The notes under the pieces: model-generated
Database searches by the model: none
What the model was told of the DNA's origin: nothing
The model's input: only the letters and a program-made list of their open reading frames with translations
Program-made: the position numbers and the translations under genes
Shown here: piece by piece, positions 19,681-30,698 of the stretch
How the letters are laid out: every line of letters starts with the position of its first letter
Numbering within the stretch: the stretch's first letter is position 1
NCBI GenBank assembly: GCA_963970005.1
Contig: CAXAMN010023684.1
Coordinates: 836,665-900,664 of the forward strand
Length of the DNA: 64,000 nucleotides
Reading direction: 5' to 3'
Origin: Durusdinium trenchii
Taxonomy: Eukaryota; Sar; Dinophyceae; Suessiales; Symbiodiniaceae

Positions 19681-20641
19681 GTGGGCGGCGAAGGAGAAAG
19701 GAAGACAGGGGAAAACATTGCAAATTGGCAAATCTTCCACGGAGAATCATGTTCCAAGCCTTTGCAAGCTGCTGACGCAAGTCTTCAGCTTCCATCCTCG
19801 CCGCCTGCTCACCGATACATTCATTGCAAAAAGGGCTGGCCGGGCTGGCCTAGCAAGGAAAGGCTGTATTCACCGCCTATCAACCCTATCAATCCTATAC
19901 ACCGGCCCCCTCCTTGTGTACTCGAATCTGCTGAACTTGCAAGCGCACGGTCCGTTCAAGTCTTGAGCGTCCAGGTTCCATTCAGGCCTTCCTTTGCGTT
20001 TCGGCGTTTCAACTCTGGTGTCAAGTTCGAAAACAGAGTGGAAATTTTCCAAAGGAATGGGCACACTTCAAGCCGTTGGCTCGAGACCTTGTACTATTGG
20101 CGTTGATTCTTCTCACGCCACATGTTCCACTATGTTCTGCTGGGATGCTTATTTCCAGGATGAACAACTGAAGCTTAAACCCAGCCATTGCCGTCAACTG
20201 TTCGTGACAGTTGATGACCCTGATTGAGCAAATGCTTCTCCCCAACAGCAAGGGCAACCCCCAAATTTATTCTTAGGGGCTTCCCAATGGCAAGGAGCAA
20301 ATGACTGACGGCCAAACACAACATGTTCAAATACACTAGGCTACAATACCACCACGCACCTCGAGCTTCGATACTTCACAGGATTTTGTCCTGAGCGGTA
20401 CAAAGCACAGAAACAGTGACAAAATCTTGGAACTTGGCGGGGTCATAGTGATGCGATGCTGTTGCAAACCTGGCTCAAACCATGGGACACCGATAGTTTC
20501 GACCCTTTTTCTCCCACACTTCTGAGAGCTGGTCATTTTTCGAAATGCAGCCTCACAGAAACACATACTCAAGAAAGCAAATCCACAAAGACAGCAGCAA
20601 TCAGTAGCGAGCAAAAACCTACAGTGACTCGTGACCTAAAC

Positions 20642-20811
20642 CAAAGCACAGTTTTTGCCTTTTCCTCTTCGAACGAAGCAATGTCCTTCAATTTGATGAC
20701 AAATATAAACCAAGAACGCTCACGGGAAACAGGTTGCTACCGCCACGGTTCTGTCCTCCACCAAAGAATCCCTCTCAGCGTGCAGTTCTCGCACTTGATC
20801 GGCCAGCCTTG
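20642..20811 (-). CDS. Two candidate exons of a coiled-coil protein
   Basis: Exon 20741-20811 (after TTAG, before GT) encodes RLADQVRELHAERDSLVEDR; exon 20642-20685 (after GAAG, before GT) encodes DIASFEEEKAKTVLW. Phases join cleanly: the first ends on a codon boundary and the second begins on one. Charged heptad-like sequence suggests a coiled coil. Probably the same transcript as the blocks at 17.7-18.4 kb. No family is recognised. Confidence 0.45.
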
Positions 20812-20934
20812 CTAACTATCATAACTCTATCGTAATCCAACAACTGGCTCTGGTCCCAGCACCACATTTAGTGGCAACATGTGTGTGTTAACACCTGTTT
20901 CCAAGGTTTGTGCCTGGCAAGTATGCCTACCGCA

Positions 20935-21020
20935 GGTTTTACTAGAAGGCTGGATGCTACTAGTAGCTTCTGGCCTTGCTACTAGGAACAAGAGGCCGCT
21001 AGAACCAAAGGCATAGCCAC
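20935..21020 (+). repeat. CTACTAG-type dispersed repeat
   Basis: GATGCTACTAGTAGCTTCTGG, CTTGCTACTAGGAACAAG and GGCATAGCCACTA match the family at 7882 and 37703, with more divergence. Confidence 0.7.
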
Positions 21021-22324
21021 TAATTGAGAACGAAGAGGCAGGGATGCGAAAAAGAAAAAGAAAGAAAAAGAAGCAGGGGGATCAGGCTTCCAGTGACTAA
21101 CCTGATCCAACGAAGCTGGGTCACTGGAAGGGAAGTGGTTGAGGACGCTCAACCATGTACCTGCTCTTTTGTGCAACTGTTGACAAGCTGTCCCATGAAG
21201 TGTTTTGCAGTAAGCGGCTAATGCATTTCCCAAAATTGTTCAACATCCACAAGTCCATCGACTCAGCCACCTTTCGGTTCTCACTTTTTCCGTTCATCAA
21301 GTCAAGGGGGCCCTCACTCTGAACCTAGCTCTTGCGAGCAACCATCTAAGTGTGGAAAAAACCAGGTATACACCGTGTATGGCAATAGAAAGATATTGGT
21401 ATATTTTCAAACTATGAATCAAGCCAAACTCTATCCAGGCTAACCTTAACATCTTTCATCCTTCCTTATGCAGTGCCGCTTGGCCGGTGAAAAGGCTCTA
21501 CAAGATCGAAACACTCGCCTCAAGTGGGGAATTGTGTCAGGGCTCTAGTGCTATGCATTAATTTTGACCCCGCTGCTGGACATCCCACTTGTGTGGTGTC
21601 ATTGTCCAAACATATTCTTGTCTGGACCATTCGGTTCAGTGTGATCATGCGCTCACATCTTGAAGCACCAGCAGTGCTGGTCCAACATTGTCGCTTTCTC
21701 GATCTCCTCGGTGTGCGTTTCTTATGCAGCCATGAGCCTGATTCGTCAGATAAAGCCTCCCGTCTTCGCTTGCCCCATAGGACACCAGGTACAGTCGGGT
21801 TGGTGACCAGCTCAAACTGGATTCAGCTCTTGTGGTGTTGGGCACGTCTCTCCGGCAAATCTCTTTGACTCCTCACCTGTCAGGCCATGGTCGTCTGATG
21901 GACACGAGTTGGGTTAGTGATTCTTTCTGCTACTTCTACACCTGCCTAGGTGCTCTCACCTTCTCCAGGCAGCTGCCACGAATCTGTTGTGGATAGCGCT
22001 CGCAAGCAGCTGATGAGTTGGGAACTCTGTGTGTGTGGTCTTCAAGCTCGTACAACAGCCCTTGGCCCCTTTTGAGCTAAAGTGTGGCTATGGCAATGGC
22101 GAACGAGCGGTAAGCACTCACCTTTCGCTTCATTGCCTGTCTCTACAAACGAATGGTGTCACTGCATGGCCTTCTGTGTCAGTGAAAGTGTGCAACGTGA
22201 CACTGCTTTAATAAAAGTTATTGGAAAGTGGAATGCACTACACAAAATTGCAACAAACAAAGGCAAACACAAACCTGGCATGGTTGATGCTATTGTACAT
22301 CAGGTTTGTGCAACACAACCTCTC
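21021..22324. other. No firm gene; possible small minus-strand exons
   Basis: A short minus-strand block LLASAIHNRFVAAAWR at about 22010-21970 ends in a good GTGAGA donor and may be an exon of the coiled-coil gene. Nothing else is supported. Confidence 0.35.
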
Positions 22325-22482
22325 TCACTTTAACTTGCCATGAACGTCCCACTGCCAGGTCTCGAACTCCAGACGCTTCTGGCGCCGGTCCAGGTACTCA
22401 GCCTCAAGCTCGGTCCTGGCCTTGGGCATGAGCCAAAAGTGCGCTTGGTCTTCACTTGGTCTTCGCGCCGTTCCACACAAAT
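22325..22482 (-). CDS. Terminal exon of an unknown protein
   Basis: Begins after a pyrimidine-rich tract and GATGCAG and ends at a stop at 22325-22327. It encodes a polar tail (RTELEAEYLDRRQKRLEFE...). It follows exon 22558-22821 in phase 1: the codon GCA G plus AT gives Asp at the junction. Clean phase, pyrimidine tract and charged composition make this one of the better exon calls. Function unknown. Confidence 0.55.
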
Positions 22483-22557
22483 CTGCATCAAACAAAAGAA
22501 CCAAACAAAAACACGATGTCTTCATATGTGTTGACAGGTAAAGAATTCGAAGCCTAC

Positions 22558-22821
22558 CTGCCTGGTTGAGGACTTCTTCTTTGTCTTTCAAGGCCTGCAC
22601 ACACTGTCGCTGCATCGACGCATGAAACCACAGGGCTCCACTGAGAAAGGCTACAGCAACCTGCGGAACAGGGCGCACCTCTTCGCGCTGGGCAATCAGC
22701 TTTAGCTGCTGGAGGTTCTCCTGAACGATGGAACGAAGAAGCTTGAACACAGGGACTGGCACTTGATCGGTCGAAATAGAAAATGTTGCAACGACCGGCA
22801 GAGGTAGAAAGGCATTGAAAT
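22558..22821 (-). CDS. Internal exon of the same unknown protein
   Basis: 264 bases between acceptor TTGCTCAG and donor GCAG|GTAGG. Encodes a mixed helical segment including VFKLLRSIVQENLQQLKLI and VAVAFLSGALWFHASMQ, one moderately hydrophobic helix followed by a Lys/Glu-rich end. No family motif. Joins 22325-22482 in frame. The donor could also be read as a GC donor four bases upstream, but that would break the frame. Confidence 0.55.
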
Positions 22822-23203
22822 CTGAGCAACTGCAAGCAGAATATCCTAATCTAGCTGGGTCGATCTATATAGTCATATTGCGTGTTTGCTTATGGTGGCC
22901 CTTCTCCTCATGCCGCTTCAAGAACTCCTGGTGCAAAGACCCGTGAATCTAACCAGAGTAAAGTGCCTAAAGCGTAGAAGGCATGGACTAAAGCTCCAAG
23001 CTCGAACGGCTTCTGCGTGACAGGGCTAGAAGGCACTCTCCTTGTTTTGAACTTCACGTTCCTGTTCATGCCTGCGCCTGCCAGGCAGCATCTCTCTCCA
23101 CAAACACGGCATGGTGCGGTAACCTTGAGGACTTGAGGATGAGGCAGCTCTGACTTGTTCTATCTCACGTCATCCCGATTCCAAGAAAACTCACAAAAAT
23201 TAC

Positions 23204-23263
23204 CGGAAACACGAGCAGAATTGAAACAATGCGCCAGGTGTACTCTCGTACATCGTCTTTCTC
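23204..23263 (-). CDS. Small exon, probably same transcript
   Basis: 60 bases between GGCTCAG and GTAATTTT encode exactly 20 codons, DDVREYTWRIVSILLVFP at the end, suggesting the edge of a membrane helix. Lies in order between 23411-23550 and 22558-22821. To join the upstream exon in this frame the upstream donor must be GC rather than GT. Confidence 0.4.
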
Positions 23264-23410
23264 CTGAGCCAAAGGAAACGCAAGCAGTGGCATTAGAGAG
23301 AATCCGTTCACTCATATTTAGCAACTCGCTTGAGGTCATGAGACCCAAGAAAATCATCGGTCGTCACACTTCCCACAAAGTAAGACTCAACTGAATCGGT
23401 GTAGCTCAAC

Positions 23411-23550
23411 CTGCCTTCAGCTCATTAATCGTCTGCTCCAAAGTAGCCTGCGCAAAATTAATGTCTCTGAAGTCACCAACATTCTCTACATCTGCAGTCA
23501 CGGCCGCCTTTTCTTCCACCAGTTCTTTGAGACCTTGAAGACCACGTGTG
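23411..23550 (-). CDS. Internal exon with helical, charged sequence
   Basis: After GTTTTAG the minus strand encodes RGLQGLKELVEEKAAVTADV and ends TLEQTINELK, followed by AAG|GCAGGTTGAG. Either a GT donor (GCAG|GT) or a GC donor (AAG|GC) is possible. The GC choice keeps the next exon in a sensible frame. GC-AG introns are known to be common in dinoflagellates. Function unknown. Confidence 0.5.
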
Positions 23551-24209
23551 CTAAAACGAGACCCCACTTAGGCAGGAGATATGTACATGCACAACATACA
23601 TAATGTTCTTTGCATTGATTCAGCATTTACAAATTATTTGCCTTGTCCCCTTGTATTACCCTTTAAGAGGTGATGATTCGTTCAACCACCACTGCAGTCC
23701 ACAGCAAAAACATGAAAACTGATCTGGTGTAGCCTTTTTCCAGTAGATTTAGTCTAGCATAGAGCTTTCAGTAGACGTAGTGGAGAAAAGAGGTTGGAAA
23801 GCATACACTGAACTATGAAGAAAGTAGGCCCTTCCAAAGGTAGGCTGAATTGAGAAGAGGAGGGCTTGAGCACGAGAGGAGTCTGTAGGCTGTGTGGCGG
23901 TGGCAGCGGTTCCTCTTCTGGTAGTTCTTGATCTTGGAGATCTGGTAGCTCTGCAATTTGTAAACTCATGCTGGATGGGAACGGGAACGCATAGAAGGCA
24001 ATGCTACTATCCTCTCCTCTCAGCAAAACAGAGACTGCGCCTGTCTGCAAACCAGCGCTGGGAGTTGAGTCGGGTGGCAACCCTCATCCGTATGGTAACT
24101 CGTTAGCCCTACAGAATGATCCCCGGATGGTGCACCGGAAGATCTGTAAGTTCCGTCCAGCCTTCAACTGCTCTGGCTTTTGTGCTCGAGGTGTAAGTTG
24201 GCCTCCTTC

Positions 24210-24330
24210 TAAGAATAAGTTGATGTGAGTAAGTTGGTGCGAGTGAGTTGTTGATGTGAGTGAAGAAAGCGGCAGGAGCGGAGGTAGCCAAAGGAGGAAG
24301 AACACGGGAAGACAAAAAGTAAGAACCCAC
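24210..24330 (+). repeat. GAGTTGGTGTGAGT minisatellite, copy 3
   Basis: AAGTTGATGTGAGTAAGTTG and related units, then GGCAGGAGCGGAGG and GGAGGAAGAACACGGG, and further on CACTAGCATGTGGGG, which resembles CACTGGCATGTTGGGG-type sequence after copy 1 (about 18935). Confidence 0.8.
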
Positions 24331-24824
24331 ACTAGCATGTGGGGAAGAAACCAATGTGCGGACAACAAGTTGTTGTGGCTTCGTCCTCAAGTAGGGGTGT
24401 AGAAGAGAACGAGATAGGAGATAGCACGAGCATACTCAAAAGGATTTTTGATCACCCTTTGGCCCAAAGCACTGGGAGCACAACGTGGAGGTGATGTACG
24501 AGTGGCTTACAGTAGCTTCGGGAAGGCACTAGAAGTTCTAGGAGTGTGACGAAACACTTCTTGTTGAAGGCAATTCAAGAGACATGAGGAATGCTATCAC
24601 GCTGCAAGTGGTTTCAAAAGGTTGCAATTTTTAGCTTGTTTAAAATGTCTTTGGTTTAACAATGGCAGGGCAAGATTCCCATTGACCTCGATACAAGCAA
24701 GTGAGTTTGGATGCATTGAGTAAGGGCGGGTATCAACAAATGTGAAACAGCAGCCTCTGGGGGAAGCAAAAACACAAGAGACTTTTGGCGGCCCCTCACC
24801 CAACATATACAGTGTGTAAATTAT

Positions 24825-25140
24825 ATGTATATACATATACATATACATACATATATATATATATACATACAGTATACACATTTAGTTTCTTCGTCTCTTT
24901 TCCACCAACTTCCTTCTAGAAGTCAGTTTCGACCTCGCTTCGTCGAAACAGAGTAGGTAAAGCGACTTGATCGCCCTTCCTGCCACATCTTTTTGAGCTT
25001 TTGTGAAGCATACATATACATATATATATACACATTACTATCTATAGAGTCTATCGCGCATACTATGTGTATATTACATTATATTATACTATGCTATACT
25101 ATATTACAGTGTAATACAGTGCATATATATATATATGTGT
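24825..25140. repeat. TATA/TATACA microsatellites
   Basis: TATACATATACATA runs at 24825-24880 and again at 25010-25140 (TATATATA, ATATTATACTATGC), separated by about 120 bases of ordinary sequence. Confidence 0.85.
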
Positions 25141-26590
25141 ATTTGTACAAATACAGGTAGATTGCTGTGCGCCTGCCGTCTTATAATCCTTTCTCAACCA
25201 AATGCCGATGGCCCCCGTTGAGTTATTCTTCATCTCAATATGCTGCTCGTCTCCTCCTTTCTTTGTCACGTTTCCTTGTCTCCGCTTCCTTAATTCTGCA
25301 ACCCCATCTCATCCTACCTCATCTCACTACGCCTTCATATCTACTATTTAATCAGTGGCATTGGCAGCTGCAACTTGGCTTTCATGTTCCCACTTCCAGG
25401 CAAATGTTCAGGGTAAGAGTCTCGTCTCAACAGTTCAGCCTTGGAGGTGTGCAAAACTTGTGACACGACGCTCTTGCCGTCAAGCCGCGCTTTGCCTCTT
25501 GAGACGCAGACTGCGGTGGCATTGAAGATTCTGCGAGAGCACTCACAAGCCGAGGTGCAGCGACTGGGGCAAAGGCTTGCAGGGCTGATGTGTTACTCAG
25601 TCTTGTCTACAAGTTCAATTGATTGAAATGTGTATATATATATAATAAATATATGTTGAACTGCGGTAGTTGTGTCTCTAGTCTCTTGTCATGAAATCAC
25701 TGGGTCTCTCAGCTGAGAAACACCAATGGTTTGAGGTGGCCAACATGTGGTTGTTTACATAGTTCATAGCAAAGTGCCCTTCAGTCTAGATGGGCTCTGT
25801 TGTGACTGTGTGACTCTGTCTTTGACTTGTGGCCTTGAGATGTTCAGTTCTGTATGACTGTATGACAGATCTGAGTCTTAAAAGATCCAACCTTAATCTG
25901 TTGCTTCCTGGCTGTCAAACACCTTCTTAGGTGGTCCAAGTCGAGGTGGCTGCGCAAAATAGCATAGGGCAGCGACTGTTTGCAAAGGACTCAATTCATT
26001 TGCATGGTGGATTGAAAACCTGCACCGTGTTACAAGTCCGTCGGTCGCCAGGGCGACCAAGCAGGTTAAACTGCCAAAGACCACACACCCTTCTGATTCC
26101 ACTCAAAATAGGTATTTGGCTTACAATCAATCTGAGCAATACAATGTCAAGAGTACAGGCAATCTTCACATAGGAGCACCGGATTGACAGTTTTGCAGGG
26201 TGCCCAGGACAAACAGGAAGCCACTTGTGGAGATGAAACGGGAGCGGGAAGCGGGAAGTCCACTGACGGACATAGAGCTTCTTGCGAGCAAACTGAGTGA
26301 TAGCTGAGTCTTCTCGGGTCCTGGAAGGCGCAACTTCTAGAGGCAACGTTTGGAAGATGCTGAAGCTTGTGCAAAGGTGGTCAAACTGGCAGTTTAGTTT
26401 CCTGCTACAGAATGTCTCCTGCTCCAGGTCAAAGCTGCGACCAAGGCCAGGGCAGCTGGCCAAGCATTGCTCCTGAATTGTTCAGTGTCGCATTCACGAA
26501 GCTCAGGGCCGCCCCACAGCTCTAGACACACAATGTATCTGTGCTGGTTTAGCGCGGTGTTGTTCGGGCTCCGGGGTTCCCCAGAGGCGC
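25141..26590. other. No convincing gene
   Basis: A 61-codon plus-strand stretch near 25441-25626 (ALKILREHSQAEVQRLGQRL) and a minus-strand one near 26150-26460 look somewhat exon-like, but neither has a motif or partner exon. Confidence 0.4.
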
Positions 26591-27195
26591 TTCCGCGATA
26601 AAAACGGTAAACATCGATTCTGTTCAACGTTTTTCCCGGGGTTGCCCCCTTTTTCATCACACGCGCAGTTACCGTGTTCTACGGGTCAGTGTCTTTTTTT
26701 GTACTAAAGGCACGGTTAAATCTGTAAAAGAACAAGTTGTTTTTACCACTTTGCACTGGTCTCTCGGCAAATGTTGTTTTACAAAATGACCGAGAAAAAA
26801 AATACTTAAAAACATGTTTTGCACGGAACTTTTATTGTTGAGGGGTTGGTTTTTGTACTGTTCGAAGGCGCGGCTCACTGCGAGCAAATCGGTCTGCTTG
26901 ACAGGACATCCTGAGCACCACACTGGTCAAAGGTCGAAGTTTAAGATCCGTAGAGATCATGCGTTTCTTTTCCGCAGTGTTACCGAGAGGCGCGCTAAAC
27001 ACAGTAAAAAATCAACAAAAATAATATTGGATGTACCGTTTTTTCCCGGGTCTGTTGACCAAGTTATTGTACCAAAGGTGCAGTAAAACTGTAAAAACTG
27101 AAATGTGTGTGTGTGTTTACCGTTTTTGCGGGTCTGTTGGCCACATTACTTCACCAAAGGCACAGTAAAACGGTAAAATCAAAAATGTGTTTTAC
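26591..27195 (+). repeat. TTTACCGTTTT/AAAACGGTAAA unit repeats
   Basis: At least three related units, about 75-100 bases each, at about 26660-26745, 27028-27115 and 27116-27195. They share ACCGTTTTT..CGGGTCTGTTG and ACCAAAGG..CAGTAAAAC. The last is bounded by a perfect 11-bp inverted repeat, 27116-27126 and 27167-27177. Could be a MITE-like or hairpin element. Confidence 0.65.
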
Positions 27196-27568
27196 CATGT
27201 TCTTTCAGGGCGAGCGGGCACCCCTTAACCAAACAAGAAGCGCGAACCGGCTTTGTGTTCACCAGAACAAGGTGTTCCCACATGCGTGAGAGCTAGCATC
27301 GCTCATAGTCATAGAGTTCAAGTTTCAAAGTATCTGCATTCATCACTTGAGGCCAGGGGGAGGAGGTCGAAAGCTAGCCGAATCGCACCGGATGTACTAG
27401 TTACATAGTCGGCAAAGCATGTAGTGATTACATGTTTTGGGAGAAAGGTTGCTACGCACACACTTTGCGCTAAAGAATGTAAATGTGACATCGCCGACTG
27501 GGAAGGGTACATTGGAACAACACGGGTGCACTCGTTGGCAGGCACGAAGATGCGTGATCGGCAAATCT

Positions 27569-27960
27569 GGGGGGTAAATTTACCCCCCGCTTTGGTATGC
27601 CTTGAGTCGGAAAGAGGGGTAAGCATTTCTGACATCACACGGACTGTACATACACTAGGGCGTCCGTAGTGTAGGAGAAGCACGGGTAAAAGGTATATGG
27701 AATAGAGCGTCTTGAGGAAATAGCCGGCTTGTGGTTATTGCAATTCTGGGGGGTAAATTTACCCCCCGCTTATGTATGCCTTGTGCCGGAAAGAGGGGTA
27801 AGCATTTTTTGGCATCACAAGGACTGTGCATACACTAGGGCGTCCGTAGTGTAGGATAAGCACTGGTAAAAGGTATAAGGAGTAGAGCGTCTTGAGGAAA
27901 TAGCCGGGGGTAAATTTACCCCCGCTTATGCACGCATTAGGCTAGAAATAGGGTAAAGAA
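27569..27960 (+). repeat. Palindrome-bearing satellite, units 1-3
   Basis: Units of about 158-179 bases starting with the palindrome G6-TAAATTTA-C6 (27569-27588 and 27748-27767; a shorter G5/C5 form at 27906-27923). Shared downstream blocks include GGAAAGAGGGGTAAGCATTT, CATACACTAGGGCGTCCGTA and CTTGAGGAAATAGCCGG. The third unit is truncated at the CAG block. Confidence 0.9.
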
Positions 27961-27984
27961 CTTGTAGCAGTGAAGTACAAGGCC

Positions 27985-28290
27985 TATGCAGCAAGCAGCA
28001 GCCAGCAGCAGCAGCAGCAGCCGCCGCAGCCAGCAGGCAGCAGCCAGCAGCCAGCAGCAACCACCAACCAGCAGCCAGCCAGCAGCACCACGCAGCAGCA
28101 GCGCAGCACCAAGCAGCACCACCACCAGCAGCAAGCAGCAAGCAGCAAGCAGCAGCAGCAGCGGCGTCGTCAGCAACAGCAGCAGCGGCGCCAAGCCACA
28201 ACAAGTAGCAAAGCAGCAGCTACAAAAGCGCAGCAAACAGCAGCAGCAAGCAGCAGCAGCAGCAAGCTGCAGAGCGGCAGCAGCAGCACC
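27985..28290. repeat. CAG trinucleotide block
   Basis: Long interrupted CAG/AGC repeats. They open biased ORFs on both strands (poly-Gln/Ser on plus, poly-Leu/Ala/Cys on minus). No evidence of a gene. Confidence 0.85.
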
Positions 28291-28404
28291 GTGTACACCA
28301 AGCCACCGTTTACACCCAACCAACCACGTTCACACGTTCAACCAACCCCCGCTACACGGCGCAGCTGGGAGTCGAACCGTGGGGGGGGGGAGGGGGGGGT
28401 TAGC

Positions 28405-28570
28405 GTGATATATCAAGCTTTAAGGCACACAGCTCATCCCAGTACCAATTGCTAAAGCAAAGAAGAACTCAGCTAGCACGCTAGCTTTCGTGATCAAGCT
28501 TTAAGGCACGCAGCTCATTCCACTTCCAATTGCTAAAGCAAAGAACAACTCAGCCAGCATGCTAGCTTTC
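28405..28570 (+). repeat. 85-bp repeat with AAGCTTTAAGGC core, two tandem copies
   Basis: 28405-28489 and 28490-28570 share ATCAAGCTTTAAGGCAC, CCAATTGCTAAAGCAAAGAA and GCTAGCTTTCGTGAT. A third copy lies at 29864-29948. In two places the array directly follows a long G or C homopolymer. Confidence 0.9.
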
Positions 28571-28574
28571 GTGA

Positions 28575-28898
28575 TTACCTACCGCTTTTGTATGCCTTGG
28601 GTAGGAAAGAGGGGTGAGCATTTCTGACATCACACGGACTGTACATACACTAGGGCGTCCGTAGTGTAGGATAAACACTGGTAAAAGGTATAAGGAATAG
28701 AGTGTCTTGGGGCAATAGCCGGCTTATGGTTATGGCAAATTTGGGGGGTAAATTTACCCCCCGCTTTCGTATGCCTTGGGTCGGAGAGAGGGGTCAGCAT
28801 TTCTTGCACCACAAGGACTGTACATACATTAGAGCGTCCATAGTGTAGGATAAGCACTGGTAAAAGGTATAAGGAATAGAGTGTCTTCAAGGAATAGC
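28575..28898 (+). repeat. Palindrome-bearing satellite, units 4-5
   Basis: 28575-28742 (starting truncated) and 28743-28898, the latter with a full G6-TAAATTTA-C6 palindrome at 28743-28762. Confidence 0.85.
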
Positions 28899-29571
28899 CG
28901 GTAGCAAATTTGGTGGGTATGGATACAATCAACAGTTTTGCCAAACCACACATGTCCAAGACAGTAAATTCAAACACTTTACTCTCAGGTATTGAAGATT
29001 CATCAACTGACGAGGCGCAGCCAAAATGTTATGTGATGCGTCCACAAGAAGAAGACGAGCAAATGACCATGCTTCCGACGAAGCTGGCCATGCTTCCGAC
29101 AAAGCTCGTCAATGAATCCTAAATACAAACACTAAGAGTGTCTAGATGAAATAGCTGGTTTACTGTTATGGTAAATCTGGAGGGTGCATTTACCCACCGC
29201 TTTTGTATGCCTTGGGTCGGAAAGAGGGGTGAGCATTTCTGACTTCAGACGGACTGTACATACACTAGGGCGTCCGTAGTGTAGGATAAACACTTGTAAA
29301 AGGTATAAGGAATAGAGTGTCTTGGGGCAATAGCCGGTAGCAAATCTGGCGGGTATGGATACAATCAACAGTTTTGCCAAACCACACACGTCGAAGACAG
29401 TAAATTCAAACACTTTGCTCTCAGGTAATGAAGATTCATCAACTGACGAGGCGCAGCCGAAATGTTATGTGATGCATCCACAAGAAAAAACGAGCAAATG
29501 ATCATGCTTCCGACGAAGCTGACCATGCTTCCGACAAAGCTCCTCAATGAATCCTAAATACAAACACTAAA
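28899..29571 (+). repeat. 233-bp unit duplicated around satellite unit 6
   Basis: 28899-29131 and about 29338-29571 share GGTATGGATACAATCAACAG, CAACTGACGAGGCGCAGCC and CATGCTTCCGACGAAGCTG. Between them is another satellite unit (about 29132-29337) whose palindrome has decayed to GGAGGGTGCATTTACCCACC. The larger period is therefore about 440 bp. Confidence 0.85.
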
Positions 29572-29828
29572 TCAGTGGATGTTTTGCAAAAACGCATGCA
29601 AAATCCCATGAGTGTCATCTTGATTCTCCAATAATTACGTATGCTTCCGCTACCCAGGATCATCCAAAATTCAAGTGCATGATGTCTTTGACATCCTGGT
29701 TTTGAATGCACACCCCAAAATCAAAAATACAAAACAAAACACCAACAATTTCCAAGATGTAACAACACCTCCACTAATGCCAAAACGCCTGCGGGGGGGG
29801 GGTCCTTCGCGTGAGTTATTAACCCAGA

Positions 29829-29858
29829 GGGGGGGGGGGGGGCCCCCCCCCCCCCCCC
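29829..29858. repeat. G14/C16 homopolymer palindrome
   Basis: Fourteen G directly followed by sixteen C, then TTAGTGTGATATATCAAGC. The related site at 28380-28400 has only G runs. May be a true strand-switch or an assembly artefact. Confidence 0.9.
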
Positions 29859-29863
29859 TTAGT

Positions 29864-29948
29864 GTGATATATCAAGCTTTAAGGCGCGCAGCTCATTCCA
29901 CTACCAATTGCTAAAGCAAAGAAGAACTCAGCTAGCATGCTAGCTTTC
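29864..29948 (+). repeat. 85-bp repeat, third copy
   Basis: Same blocks as 28405-28570. Confidence 0.9.
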
Positions 29949-29984
29949 GTGACTTGAGAAGGGGGGGGACGAAAGCCAGCCCTT

Positions 29985-30590
29985 CAAGCAGACCGCAAAC
30001 ATACTTGTTCAACGTGTTCTTTACAGCTGCTTGCGGGGACCTAGCTAGATCCCAGAAAATACAATTTCTGCTGGTGCCCTTTTTTCTTCCCCAAAGCCGT
30101 GATAAAACGACCACACATCTGCGAACAGACCGCCAAACATAGTCGTTCAACGTGTTTTTTACAACTACTTGGGGGACCTAGCTAGGTCCCAAAACAAAGC
30201 ACTCCTTTCCTGGTGCCTTTTTGTCTTCCCCCAAAATTGCGACAAAACGATCAAACGGGGCACCACCACTGGTCACTGGACCACGCATGCCCTTTGAACA
30301 GACTGCAGGGCTGGTCTCTTAACGTATTTTCTTTACACCTACTTGGGGGGACCTAGCCAGATCCCAGCAGCTAGCACTCCTTTGCTGGCGCCCCCTTTGC
30401 TTTCCCAAAACATCCCAAAACCATAACCAAAAAGGGCACCACCACCGGACCACACGTGCCCTTCAAGAGACAGCAAACATAGTTTTTCAACATATTTTCT
30501 TTACAGCTACTTGGGGAGAGCTAGCTAAATTGCAGAACACAGCACTCCTTTGCTGGTGCCCGTTTTGTTTCCCCGAGGCCAGGCAGTTTG
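29985..30590 (+). repeat. Degenerate tandem array, four units of about 140-170 bp
   Basis: Units carry TTCAACGTGTTYTTTACAGC, TACTTGGGGGACCTAGCTAG and CACTCCTTTGCTGGTGCC. The TTCAACGTGTT blocks lie near 30007, 30146, 30318 and 30486. Confidence 0.8.
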
Positions 30591-30698
30591 ACCTTGGGTG
30601 CTGCAAAATGAAGAGAAATAGGTCAAAGCACAGGATGAGTGGATTGAGCGATCGATCATTCACCGAGGTTCTCCCGGACTACTGTGGGTTACCACAGT

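Noticed and set aside
28360..28385. tRNA T-loop-like GGTTCGACTCCC on the minus strand
   Set aside because: The bases on either side do not pair as a T-arm and no acceptor, D- or anticodon arm can be drawn.
27926..28455. Long ORFs on both strands over the CAG block
   Set aside because: Composition is purely Gln/Ser or Leu/Ala/Cys from the trinucleotide repeat; no non-repeat coding content.
29985..30590. Tandem array considered as CRISPR
   Set aside because: Units are long, degenerate and contiguous, without short identical repeats or uniform spacers, in a eukaryotic setting.
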